64,000 nucleotides of DNA, taken from the NCBI GenBank assembly GCA_025056255.1, contig JANWVT010000001.1:248001-312000 (forward strand), written 5' to 3'. Numbering within the stretch: the first letter of the stretch is position 1; each line of letters starts with the position of its first letter. Origin of the DNA: Bernardetiaceae bacterium (GTDB lineage Bacteria; Bacteroidota; Bacteroidia; Cytophagales; Thermoflexibacteraceae). This document shows positions 52,848-59,830 of the stretch, piece after piece. The position numbers and the translations under genes were made by a program. The notes under the pieces were generated by a model. The model was not told where the DNA came from. It worked only from the letters and a program-made list of their open reading frames with translations, and did not search any database.

Positions 52848-53489
52848 ATGAAACAAGCATCTGTCATACTCATCGTCAGCCTTTGGATTGTCGGAACAAT
52901 GGCTTTGGCACAATCCCGCAGCGAAGAACAATACCTGACAAACCTTTCCCGCACCAAATGGCGCTGGATGGCAAACAAGCAAACCGATTCCTTAGAGCAG
53001 CTTTTTCATGAAAAATCCGTGTTTGTACACATGGGTGGCAACATGGACAAGACGCAGGAACTCAACGTTATCAAGGAAGGCAGCATTTGGTACAAACAAG
53101 CAGAAGTACATTCCGTTTCAGTCAGGATGGCAGGCAATACAGCCATTGTATTGAGCGATATAGACCTGTTGGCAGTCGTAGGCGGAAATGAGGTGGTCAA
53201 TCCTTTTACGGTTACGGAAGTATTTGTCAAAGGAAAAGGGCAGTGGAAATTGGCTTCGTTGACCTTTTCGCGCTTGTCGCGCCCCGTCCGAATGAGTCAT
53301 CAGGCGCTTGACGTAAACAACTTCCTAAGCATCAGAGAGCAGGGCAGTTTTGCCATAGGGGGCAGCATCCTGAAAAATTCCGGCACGTTTGACCCCTACA
53401 AACCAACACCCGAAGGGCAGACCTATCGCGGCGACCATGCCTACGTTTTTACCAGATACCTGCCAATGCACGGCGCTATCCTTTGGTGA
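52848..53489 (+). CDS. NTF2-like/alpha-beta hydrolase fusion, N-terminal part (frameshifted)
   Basis: From the ATG at 52848 the frame begins with a signal peptide (ASVILIVSLWIVGTMALAQ), then an NTF2/DUF4440-like domain (about 25-145: TKWRWMANKQTDSLEQLFHE, AEVHSVSVRMAGNTAIVLSD, WKLASLTFSRL), then NSGTFDPYKPTPEGQTYRG, the start of a hydrolase domain. After the T5 run at 53446-53450 the frame drifts and stops at 53489. With one added T it continues YQIPANARRYPLVMWHGFGQ in the frame at 53483-53716. The whole gene would span 52848-54311 (about 487 residues). Confidence 0.65.
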   Translation: MKQASVILIVSLWIVGTMALAQSRSEEQYLTNLSRTKWRWMANKQTDSLEQLFHEKSVFVHMGGNMDKTQELNVIKEGSIWYKQAEVHSVSVRMAGNTAIVLSDIDLLAVVGGNEVVNPFTVTEVFVKGKGQWKLASLTFSRLSRPVRMSHQALDVNNFLSIREQGSFAIGGSILKNSGTFDPYKPTPEGQTYRGDHAYVFTRYLPMHGAILW

Positions 53490-53660
53490 TGTGGCACGGC
53501 TTCGGGCAGTTTTCCAAGACATGGGAAACCACACCCGACGGCAGAGAAGGCTATCAGAACATTTTCCTGCGTCGGCGCTTCCCTGTGTACGTGCTCGACC
53601 AACCCCGCAGAGGCAATGCCGGGCGGAGCATAGTAGGCGGTACGGTCAGCCCCGTGCCCG

Positions 53661-54311
53661 ATGAACAACAGTGGTTCGGCACGTTCCGTTTGGGTATTTG
53701 GCCTCATTTTTTTTGAAGGCGTACAGTTTGCCCGCGATTCGGCTACACTCAATCAGTATTTCAGGCAAATGACACCCAACATTGGACCCATCGACATACA
53801 AGTCAATGTGCAGGCGGTTACAGCACTGCTCAACAAAACGGGTGATGCTGTTTTGGTTACACATTCCCATTCGGGCGGCATGGGATGGCTAACTGCCATT
53901 CAAAGCCCACATGTAAAAGGGATTGTCGCTTACGAACCGGGCAGTGGCTTTGTCTTTCCCGAAGGAGAAGTGCCCGCACCAATACCAAGTGCAGGCGGAA
54001 CACTGGAAGCCGTAGGTATCCCTCTGGCAGACTTCATGAAACTCACCCAAATCCCCATTGTGATTTACTACGGCGACTACATCCCCCAAGAGCCGCACCC
54101 CAACCCCGGACAAGACGGCTGGCGTGCAAGGCTGGAAATGACAAAAAAATGGCGCGACTGCGTCAATCGCCACGGTGGTGATGTTACCGTAGTGCATCTG
54201 CCTGAAATCGGCATTAAAGGCAACACGCACTTCCCTTTTTCCGACCTGAACAACGTGCAAATTGCCGATTTGATGTCGCAATGGCTCAGTGAGAAGGGAT
54301 TAGACAAGTGA
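53661..54311 (+). CDS. NTF2-like/alpha-beta hydrolase fusion, C-terminal part (frameshifted)
   Basis: From about 53715 this frame carries the rest of the hydrolase: FEGVQFARDSATLNQYFRQM, the nucleophile elbow VTHSHSGGMGW (GHSxGG-like, Ser in HSHSGG), IPIVIYYGDYIPQEPHPNPG with a candidate acidic residue, and a final IKGNTHFPFSDLNNVQIADL with a candidate His. The middle piece with the WHGFGQ oxyanion strand lies in another frame (53483-53716); removing one T from the T8 run at 53707-53714 joins them. Residues before about 53715 in this frame are not part of the protein. Probably an envelope esterase or hydrolase. Confidence 0.65.
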   Translation: MNNSGSARSVWVFGLIFFEGVQFARDSATLNQYFRQMTPNIGPIDIQVNVQAVTALLNKTGDAVLVTHSHSGGMGWLTAIQSPHVKGIVAYEPGSGFVFPEGEVPAPIPSAGGTLEAVGIPLADFMKLTQIPIVIYYGDYIPQEPHPNPGQDGWRARLEMTKKWRDCVNRHGGDVTVVHLPEIGIKGNTHFPFSDLNNVQIADLMSQWLSEKGLDK

Positions 54312-54345
54312 GATAAAAATTTGTAATCTTTCAAATTGCTTTTTT

Positions 54346-54467
54346 GGGCGTTCCTTTTGCCTTTTCGCTTTGCTCAAAAGGCAAAAAGTCGGGCTTTTCA
54401 GGGCTTCGCTTGCGCTTCGGTGCTTTGCACCAAACCCTTCGGGTTTGCCCTTCCAATCCCTAACGCA
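54346..54467 (+). repeat. Highly structured 122-nt element (GGGCGTTCC...CCCTAACGC)
   Basis: The element starts GGGCGTTCC and ends ATCCCTAACGCA and contains three hairpins in series: TTTTGCCTTTT with AAAAGGCAAAA (54355-54386), GGTGC-TTT-GCACC (about 54419-54431), and AAACCC-TTC-GGGTTT (54432-54446). From memory, elements with these ends and a central TCGGGCTT are common between genes in many Bacteroidota; I cannot verify that here. It is not coding. Confidence 0.55.
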
Positions 54468-54639
54468 TGGATGATTGAAGTGAGCACATTTCGACATACA
54501 GCATTTGCAATGTCTCTGCCTTTTGTATTTCACTTTGCGCCCTTTGTTGTTGATTGTGCAAGTAACAAACATAAGTGCAGCAATGGAATTTATTGCCAAA
54601 ATGGCACAAATAGTTTAGAGCATTACACAGGATGCCAAC

Positions 54640-54815
54640 ATGAACAGGATTGCAATCATTTTGTAGCTGAAAAAAACAGCCTTGCCACATAATAGCACCT
54701 GTCCTACTTGCAACAGGGTAGTTGGGGAGCAGACGAACAACGGCGAGTTTACCTGCATCAATCAATATACACTTGGCAAAACAAACCGTACAAAAAATCT
54801 AAAAAACTACTTATA
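54640..54815 (+). repeat. Dispersed repeat, copy C
   Basis: The longest copy. Elements in order: TGAACAGGATTGCAATC, TAGCTGAAAAAAACAG, CACCTGTCCTACTTGCAAC, CGAACAACGGCGAGTTTACC and AAACTACTTATAAGCAGC. Copy A shares the right half, copy B the left and centre. Confidence 0.6.
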
Positions 54816-55019
54816 AGCAGCTAATTACAAGCAAATACCCAAAGAACATTGGTTGCCAAGTATGCCATTTTACACTTTCGAAAAGGTAGCTTTTCGCTGT
54901 GTTGCTGTATAGCAGTGTGTATTTTGCTCGGCAAGTACATAATTACGGCTCACCTTCCCCTCTTTTGCCTGTAAAACGGCTAATTGTTGGCATTAATGCT
55001 GCATAAGAATGCAAAACCT

Positions 55020-56012
55020 CTACAAATCATAATGGCGCTGTTTCCATTCAGTATACCGAAACGCTAAGTAATGCAGAAAAACCAAAGGGTTTAAAAAAGT
55101 TATCAAAAGTTCGTATAGTGGCAATAGCAGCAGTTTTTTTCCTTGCTTCATTCGCAGAAGATACACCGTTCCAATGAGTGCATGAACAGCAAAGCGGCAG
55201 CCCCAGATTTGTAGCGCCGCCATAGCGTTAACAGTCGCAATAGGTATCAATCCAAACAGCAACAAGCCATCAGTTAGCATAAGCCCTTTTTGCAGCCATG
55301 GCATCGATAGCGCCCCTGCCAACCAGCGTTTGCGCTGTAGTATCCACTCTTTCCACGATGTTGCCGGAGCTGTACTTGCTAAAATTGCTCGATTAGCCAG
55401 ATGTACGGTCTGCCAACCTTTTTGTCTGACGGCTTTTAACAAAGCTAAGTCTTCGGTAATGTAGAGCGGTAGTTTTTCGTATCCGCCAGTTTGCAAATAA
55501 GCACTTTTGCGATATGCCATGTTGTTGCCCAAAGAAGTGAGCGGAAGCCCCAACGATGCTAATAAGTGCGAGCTACCCAAAGCAATAGCCCAATCTACTG
55601 CCTGCAGTTGGGCATGTAGCTTGCTGCCCCCTACCAAGGTAAAACCTGTTACCAGTGCTATGGAGGGGGTAAATGCTGCTGCCATAGCTGCTACCCACGT
55701 TTTAGGGACGCGGGTGTCTGCATCGGTAATAAGCAGTATTTCAGCTGAGGCATGTGGGATAATTTGTCCTACGGCATTGGCTTTTCCACGTGCCAAACCA
55801 ATACTGCCCACTACTTCCACTATTTTACAAGGAAAATCAACGGTTTGAGCAAAGCATTCAGCTATGGCACGGGTTTGGTCAGTAGAGCCATCATCTCCAA
55901 TCAGCAGCTCGCATTGCAACCCACTGGCCGCAATACTGACAGCAAGCGCTTCAAGACAGCCAGACAAATGATGCTCCTCATTGCGTACAGCAAGGATAAC
56001 GCTGACCTGCAT
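55020..56012 (-). CDS. Family 2 glycosyltransferase, membrane-associated
   Basis: A 330-residue GT-A glycosyltransferase with VSVILAVRNEEHHLSGCLEA, GDDGSTDQTRAIAE, the DxD-type motif LLITDADTRVPKTW, a later ED (YITEDLALLKAV) and QRKRW (LQRKRWLAGAL), the processive D-D-D-QxxRW signature. Two or three C-terminal hydrophobic helices anchor it in the inner membrane. It likely builds a polysaccharide or glycolipid; donor and acceptor are unknown. The ATG at 56012 is preferred over a TTG three codons upstream. It appears isolated from other sugar genes. Confidence 0.85.
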   Translation of the reverse strand: MQVSVILAVRNEEHHLSGCLEALAVSIAASGLQCELLIGDDGSTDQTRAIAECFAQTVDFPCKIVEVVGSIGLARGKANAVGQIIPHASAEILLITDADTRVPKTWVAAMAAAFTPSIALVTGFTLVGGSKLHAQLQAVDWAIALGSSHLLASLGLPLTSLGNNMAYRKSAYLQTGGYEKLPLYITEDLALLKAVRQKGWQTVHLANRAILASTAPATSWKEWILQRKRWLAGALSMPWLQKGLMLTDGLLLFGLIPIATVNAMAALQIWGCRFAVHALIGTVYLLRMKQGKKLLLLPLYELLITFLNPLVFLHYLAFRYTEWKQRHYDL

Positions 56013-56079
56013 AGCAAACAAACTCTTCCAGCAATGTGTATACTGTAAATATTTTCAGCAGAGCATCGTTCCGTAAAAA

Positions 56080-56982
56080 CTAATGCTGCTGAGTATAGCG
56101 TTTTTCACCGGCTTTAATGGCAATGGCAAGCCTATTTTGCGGCGGTGGCAAAGGACACGTGGCAAATCCGGTAAATGCACAAGGAGGATTAATAGCCTTG
56201 TTGAAATCTAAAATAGTGTAGCCAGTACTATCGGGCAAATCGGCATACAGAAATCGTCCAGCACCATAAGTTTGATTTTTATTAGTTTCATCTCCAAACA
56301 AAATGAACAATTGTTTGTCGCTTTCTAAGGCATCGAGTCGGTAGGTTTTACCCTGCCAATTGAACACTAATGTACCGGGAGAAGTTTGCCAACTGACTTG
56401 CCCTAACACGTCGGTAATAGCAATTTTGTGAGTATCGGCTGCTCGTTCTATGCGTGCTCGGATTCGCCAGCGGGGGTCAATGTCAAACATAGGGATACCA
56501 GTAAAACTTTTTACTGCCGGATGCTCCAAGTCGCGCAGGCGAACACCATACCGATTGCCGCGCTTGATGATGAACCAACGCAACGACCCATGAGCTAATA
56601 CTACCGGCTTTTTTTGTTCTTCACTAAAAATGAGCGTATCAGTAATGCGATGCCCAGCAATAGTTACTTCTGCCTTAGGTTCGGCTACAAACCGCACTTT
56701 GCCCTTTTGCAGTATAAATTCACCCAGTTTAGCAGGCGCTTTATCAGAGGGAAACACAATTTCGTTGTGCTCATCTGCCCCAACCGTGTTGATTCCTTCG
56801 CGCAACCAAAACAACCCTATTAGGTTGAGCCATCCATCTTCTTTTTTCAGTTTTTCTTCTCGCTCCCGATGCCACTTATTAATCTCATTAACATAATCTA
56901 AAACCGTAGTTTCCTTTGAAGAGGAGCATGCTGCAAAGCCAAATAAGATAATCGTCAGAAAAACAGGTAGATATGTTTTCAT
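56080..56982 (-). CDS. DUF1684 lipoprotein
   Basis: A 300-residue lipoprotein (lipobox GFAACSSS, Cys at 19) with DUF1684 motifs: KKEDGWLNLIGLFWLREGIN, NRYGVRLRDLEHPAVKSFTG, YGAGRFLYADLP and the C-terminal FNKAINPPCAFTGFATCPLP with PPPQNRL. The two Cys in this last stretch are conserved in the family, whose function is not established. A shorter paralogue is at 57995-58621. The gene has a perfect 21-nt palindrome touching its start codon. It follows the flavin reductase gene on the same strand after 57 nt. Confidence 0.85.
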   Translation of the reverse strand: MKTYLPVFLTIILFGFAACSSSKETTVLDYVNEINKWHREREEKLKKEDGWLNLIGLFWLREGINTVGADEHNEIVFPSDKAPAKLGEFILQKGKVRFVAEPKAEVTIAGHRITDTLIFSEEQKKPVVLAHGSLRWFIIKRGNRYGVRLRDLEHPAVKSFTGIPMFDIDPRWRIRARIERAADTHKIAITDVLGQVSWQTSPGTLVFNWQGKTYRLDALESDKQLFILFGDETNKNQTYGAGRFLYADLPDSTGYTILDFNKAINPPCAFTGFATCPLPPPQNRLAIAIKAGEKRYTQQH

Positions 56983-57002
56983 AGGGTAAAATTTTTACCC
57001 TA
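56982..57002 (-). promoter_or_regulatory. Perfect palindrome at the DUF1684 start codon
   Basis: TAGGGTAAAA, one T, then TTTTACCCTA on the plus strand. Its last base overlaps the ATG of the gene (56982). It could be an operator, or a hairpin that hides the ribosome-binding region. Confidence 0.5.
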
Positions 57003-57039
57003 AAAATTACACAAATTAAGTAGCTTTTTAAAGCCTGTT

Positions 57040-57891
57040 TTAACTTTCCAGTAACACTTTCCATGCGGCAGCTATCAAGTTAGCATCTAATAGAGCAGCT
57101 GCCAGATGATGCCCTTGAAGGTGTTGGAATTGGGTGGGAATTTCTACAGAAGCCAACGAGGCTGCATCGGGCAATTGTTCTGTGTTACCCAACTTGCCCA
57201 AATGGTTGCCGGTAAGTATTGGGCTAAGGCGAATAGATTCTGGCAGCGCATCTACCCCTATTCCTTTCCGAGCTACTGGCTTGGCAACTTCAAAAATGGC
57301 ATCCCCATTAGCACGGCAGTACCAGTCGCCACCCATGCGCGCCACCAAGTCTAATTTGAAGGGGTCTATCATTCCCTTTTCATTGAAAATATCTTCACGG
57401 AAATGAGCTAATAGAATTTCGCAAACAATCAGGTTGCCGGCTCCTCCCTGACTTCCTAATGGAATAATGCGCCGCACTTTGCACTCATACTGCACCGGGG
57501 ATTCTTTTACTCTCGGAGGGCGCACTAGCTCCGATGGCTCCTCAGTAAGACCTGCTTTAATAAACTCGTTTACGCCGCGCTCATATTCAGTGCTTGCCAA
57601 CGACATTTGTTCTACCAATGCATAATTAACCACATTGATGACTACCTCAGGAACTTCATACACATTTTCAAGAGTGTGCTTAATGGTATTCTCCCGTACG
57701 CGCCGCGCTGGGGAGAATATCAGGGTAGGCGGGTTAGAACTAAAACAATTGAAAAAACTGAAAGGACTCAGGTTTACTTGTCCACTGCGATTAATGGTGC
57801 TGGCAAATGCTATAGGGCGCGGTCCAATACTGCCTAACATTAAAGCGTGCATCTGTGCAGTTGGAATATCAGCAGGACGAATGGTTTTCAT
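57040..57891 (-). CDS. Flavin reductase family protein (FMN-binding split barrel)
   Basis: A 283-residue protein with MLGSIGPRPIAFASTINRSG, VNLSPFSFFNCFSSNPPTLI and VINVVNYALVEQMSLASTEY, the FMN-binding pattern of the flavin reductase-like domain (about 10-200), and a C-terminal extension of about 70 residues. Such proteins reduce flavins or act as small oxidoreductases. A TAAATTTG box lies at 57934-57927 on the minus strand. It is divergent from the 57995 gene and upstream of the DUF1684 lipoprotein. Confidence 0.82.
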   Translation of the reverse strand: MKTIRPADIPTAQMHALMLGSIGPRPIAFASTINRSGQVNLSPFSFFNCFSSNPPTLIFSPARRVRENTIKHTLENVYEVPEVVINVVNYALVEQMSLASTEYERGVNEFIKAGLTEEPSELVRPPRVKESPVQYECKVRRIIPLGSQGGAGNLIVCEILLAHFREDIFNEKGMIDPFKLDLVARMGGDWYCRANGDAIFEVAKPVARKGIGVDALPESIRLSPILTGNHLGKLGNTEQLPDAASLASVEIPTQFQHLQGHHLAAALLDANLIAAAWKVLLES

Positions 57892-57926
57892 ACATGTTGA
57901 TGCTTACAAAGCAACGGAAAGATAGG

Positions 57927-57934
57927 CAAATTTA
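57927..57934 (-). promoter_or_regulatory. -7 promoter box for the flavin reductase gene
   Basis: TAAATTTG on the minus strand, an exact TANNTTTG, 35 nt before the ATG at 57891. Confidence 0.45.
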
Positions 57935-57958
57935 ACCCAAGCTCTCCGATATTGTGCT

Positions 57959-57966
57959 TACATTTG
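57959..57966 (+). promoter_or_regulatory. -7 promoter box for the short DUF1684 gene
   Basis: TACATTTG, an exact TANNTTTG, 28 nt before the ATG at 57995. Confidence 0.45.
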
Positions 57967-57994
57967 TTTCAACACTTCATTTCAGTTTAAGATT

Positions 57995-58621
57995 ATGAAG
58001 ACAAATTATCTGCTTTTTTCAGCCATTGCGGTAGTGCTGCTGTTCGTTATCTTTTATTCTTTCAGCGACCTGCAAATGAATAATAGTTATGTAGAGGGTA
58101 TTGTAGCAGAGCGCAAAGAAAAAGATGCATTTTTTAAGCACGATGAAGACTCGCCCATAGCGCCTTCGCTGCGCAAGAAATTTCAGGGATTGCGCTACTT
58201 TCCCGTTGATGCTTCCTTCCGCTTAACAGCCGACTTAACACTTGTGCCCATGAGCGATACGGCTACTTTGCGCTTGCAAACTACTACCGGCGAGGAACGC
58301 CTCATGCGCCGCTATGGCATTGCTCGCTTCCGGTTAGGTGGGGAGGAACATCAACTTACACTTTTTGTCAGTAGCGAGTCGCCGCATATCTTGTTTGTGC
58401 CATTTAACGACCCCACCAACGGCAAAGAAACCTATCAAACAGGCAGATACATGGATATCCCCCTACCCAAAAATCGGCGCGACCAAATTGTAATTGACTT
58501 CAACACTGCTTACAATCCTTACTGTGCTTACAACGACCAGTACAGTTGCCCTATTCCCCCCCCTGAGAATCGCCTAAAAATACCCATTCGAGCAGGCGAA
58601 ATGTCCTACCAGGACAAATAG
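57995..58621 (+). CDS. DUF1684 family protein, short form
   Basis: A 208-residue protein with one N-terminal hydrophobic helix (YLLFSAIAVVLLFVIFYSF), a linker of charged residues, and a DUF1684 core containing KKFQGLRYFPVDASFRLTAD, LFVPFNDPTNGKETYQTGRY and the C-terminal FNTAYNPYCAYNDQYSCPIP with PPPENRL, the same Cys-x-n-Cys-PIPPPxNRL ending as in the 300-residue paralogue at 56080. The N-terminal third of the long form is missing. It is probably membrane-anchored and faces the periplasm. The following gene starts 42 nt downstream. Confidence 0.85.
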   Translation: MKTNYLLFSAIAVVLLFVIFYSFSDLQMNNSYVEGIVAERKEKDAFFKHDEDSPIAPSLRKKFQGLRYFPVDASFRLTADLTLVPMSDTATLRLQTTTGEERLMRRYGIARFRLGGEEHQLTLFVSSESPHILFVPFNDPTNGKETYQTGRYMDIPLPKNRRDQIVIDFNTAYNPYCAYNDQYSCPIPPPENRLKIPIRAGEMSYQDK

Positions 58622-58663
58622 GCTTTATTTTTGTTCCTAATATTTTATCAATTTGCCAACAAT

Positions 58664-59200
58664 ATGAAAGCCATTTCTTTAATAGTCATCTGTTCTTTTC
58701 TAACCAATGTTGCTTGGGCACAAGAATCAAAGATAATGGAAGATGGCGAAACGATGGAATACAATGGGCTGCGCGTTGGTTATCGGATAACCAACGTCTC
58801 CACGCGCGAAGTGGGCAAAGAAATTTTCGACCGTTATACTATCAGCGCTTTTGTGACTAATTTCAGTCCTTGCGAAGTGGGCATCCGGCTAACAGGCAAC
58901 GAACGAGTTGGATTTATTAACGACCAAATGCTGCGCTTAGCTACCTTCGACTGCCTCAACGCTACTGGTGCACGACTTACTTCCCGCACCCTCGACATTA
59001 CCTTGCGCAACGACCCTGTCTATTTTACGCATCGCTACGAAGTAAAACTACCCGATGGCAGAACAGAAACTCGTGCAGACAATATTATTGTCGGCTACAT
59101 GTTGCCGCGAAATCGCACGCGCGAAAACAGCTTCATTGTATTAGTGCCACGTGGTGAAAAACCACAAATCAGGGTAACGGTTTTTCCACAAATGAACTGA
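58664..59200 (+). CDS. Secreted hypothetical protein
   Basis: A 178-residue protein with a signal peptide (KAISLIVICSFLTNVAWAQ) and an all-beta-looking body: MEYNGLRVGYRITNVSTREV, YTISAFVTNFSPCEVGIRLT, YMLPRNRTRENSFIVLVPRG. I do not recognise the family. The ATG at 58664 is used rather than the in-frame ATG at 58631, as it starts the signal peptide. It probably shares a transcript with the short DUF1684 gene and is followed by a hairpin terminator. Confidence 0.65.
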   Translation: MKAISLIVICSFLTNVAWAQESKIMEDGETMEYNGLRVGYRITNVSTREVGKEIFDRYTISAFVTNFSPCEVGIRLTGNERVGFINDQMLRLATFDCLNATGARLTSRTLDITLRNDPVYFTHRYEVKLPDGRTETRADNIIVGYMLPRNRTRENSFIVLVPRGEKPQIRVTVFPQMN

Positions 59201-59282
59201 TTACCTGTAACTTGTTTGCTGAACGCTATCAACTGGAATAGGACTAACGACGTTTGGAGTTGCACAACAGCAGTTAATCGGT

Positions 59283-59310
59283 CCTAGTAGGTTTGTAAAA
59301 ACCTATTAGG
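59283..59310 (+). terminator. Terminator after the secreted hypothetical gene
   Basis: 12-bp stem CCTAGTAGGTTT and AAACCTATTAGG with one G-U pair, loop GTAA, then AACTTGCCTTTTTGC. A further member of the AGGTTT..AAACCT palindrome family. Confidence 0.6.
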
Positions 59311-59404
59311 AACTTGCCTTTTTGCAAAAGCAACCGTAGTAATTTTACTTACAAATAAGATAAACAGGCTATTGTTGTCCAGAACAGATAGTCTAAAAAA
59401 AATA

Positions 59405-59436
59405 AATCCGACAAGTTGTACCAAACTCATCGGATT
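59405..59436 (-). terminator. Intrinsic terminator of the methyltransferase operon
   Basis: Read on the minus strand: AATCCGA, internal loop, AGTT, 6-nt loop, AACT, internal loop, TCGGATT, followed by TATTTTTTTTAG. A strong U-tract 20 nt after the last gene. Confidence 0.85.
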
Positions 59437-59455
59437 CTGCTACAATAAACGAGCA

Positions 59456-59821
59456 TCAGATATTTTCCAGTTCGTCGGCTACTTCATCCATAGTGCGGTT
59501 GTTCTCAGGATTTTCGTCGCGAATAGCCTCCATTTCTTGCTGCACAATGCGCAAGATGCGGGCAATGTAAGCAGCATGCCAGCGCTGACGTTCTTCCTCA
59601 CTTGTAGGGTCAGGGCGGTAGGCTTCTATATCGGCACGTGAGAGAATCCCTTTAGCATCTAAAAGGCGCTCAATTGTATCTAAACGTTCGTGTAAAACAG
59701 CTAATTCGCCGGCTACTGCCATGGTAATATTTAAGACGCGCTCTACGGCAGGGTCTTCAAAAAAGTAAGGACGCTTGCCCTTTGCCTTGCTATTAGCAAG
59801 TAAAATATCATTAATTTCCAT
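59456..59821 (-). CDS. Hypothetical helical protein downstream of the methyltransferase
   Basis: A 121-residue soluble, charged and mostly helical protein without signal peptide: DPAVERVLNITMAVAGELAV, LHERLDTIERLLDAKGILSR, ERQRWHAAYIARILRIVQQE. The central part could form a coiled coil. I do not recognise the family. It begins 9 nt after the methyltransferase stop, so the two are co-transcribed; it may be an accessory subunit or share the same metabolic context. Confidence 0.7.
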   Translation of the reverse strand: MEINDILLANSKAKGKRPYFFEDPAVERVLNITMAVAGELAVLHERLDTIERLLDAKGILSRADIEAYRPDPTSEEERQRWHAAYIARILRIVQQEMEAIRDENPENNRTMDEVADELENI

Positions 59822-59830
59822 ATATATAAA

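Larger units (their letters stand above)
54312..55019. other. Intergenic region after the hydrolase
   Basis: About 710 nt without a credible gene. It holds a structured GC-rich element (54346-54467) and dispersed repeat copy C (54640-54815), plus GCAGCTAATTACAAGC near 54816. Confidence 0.6.
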
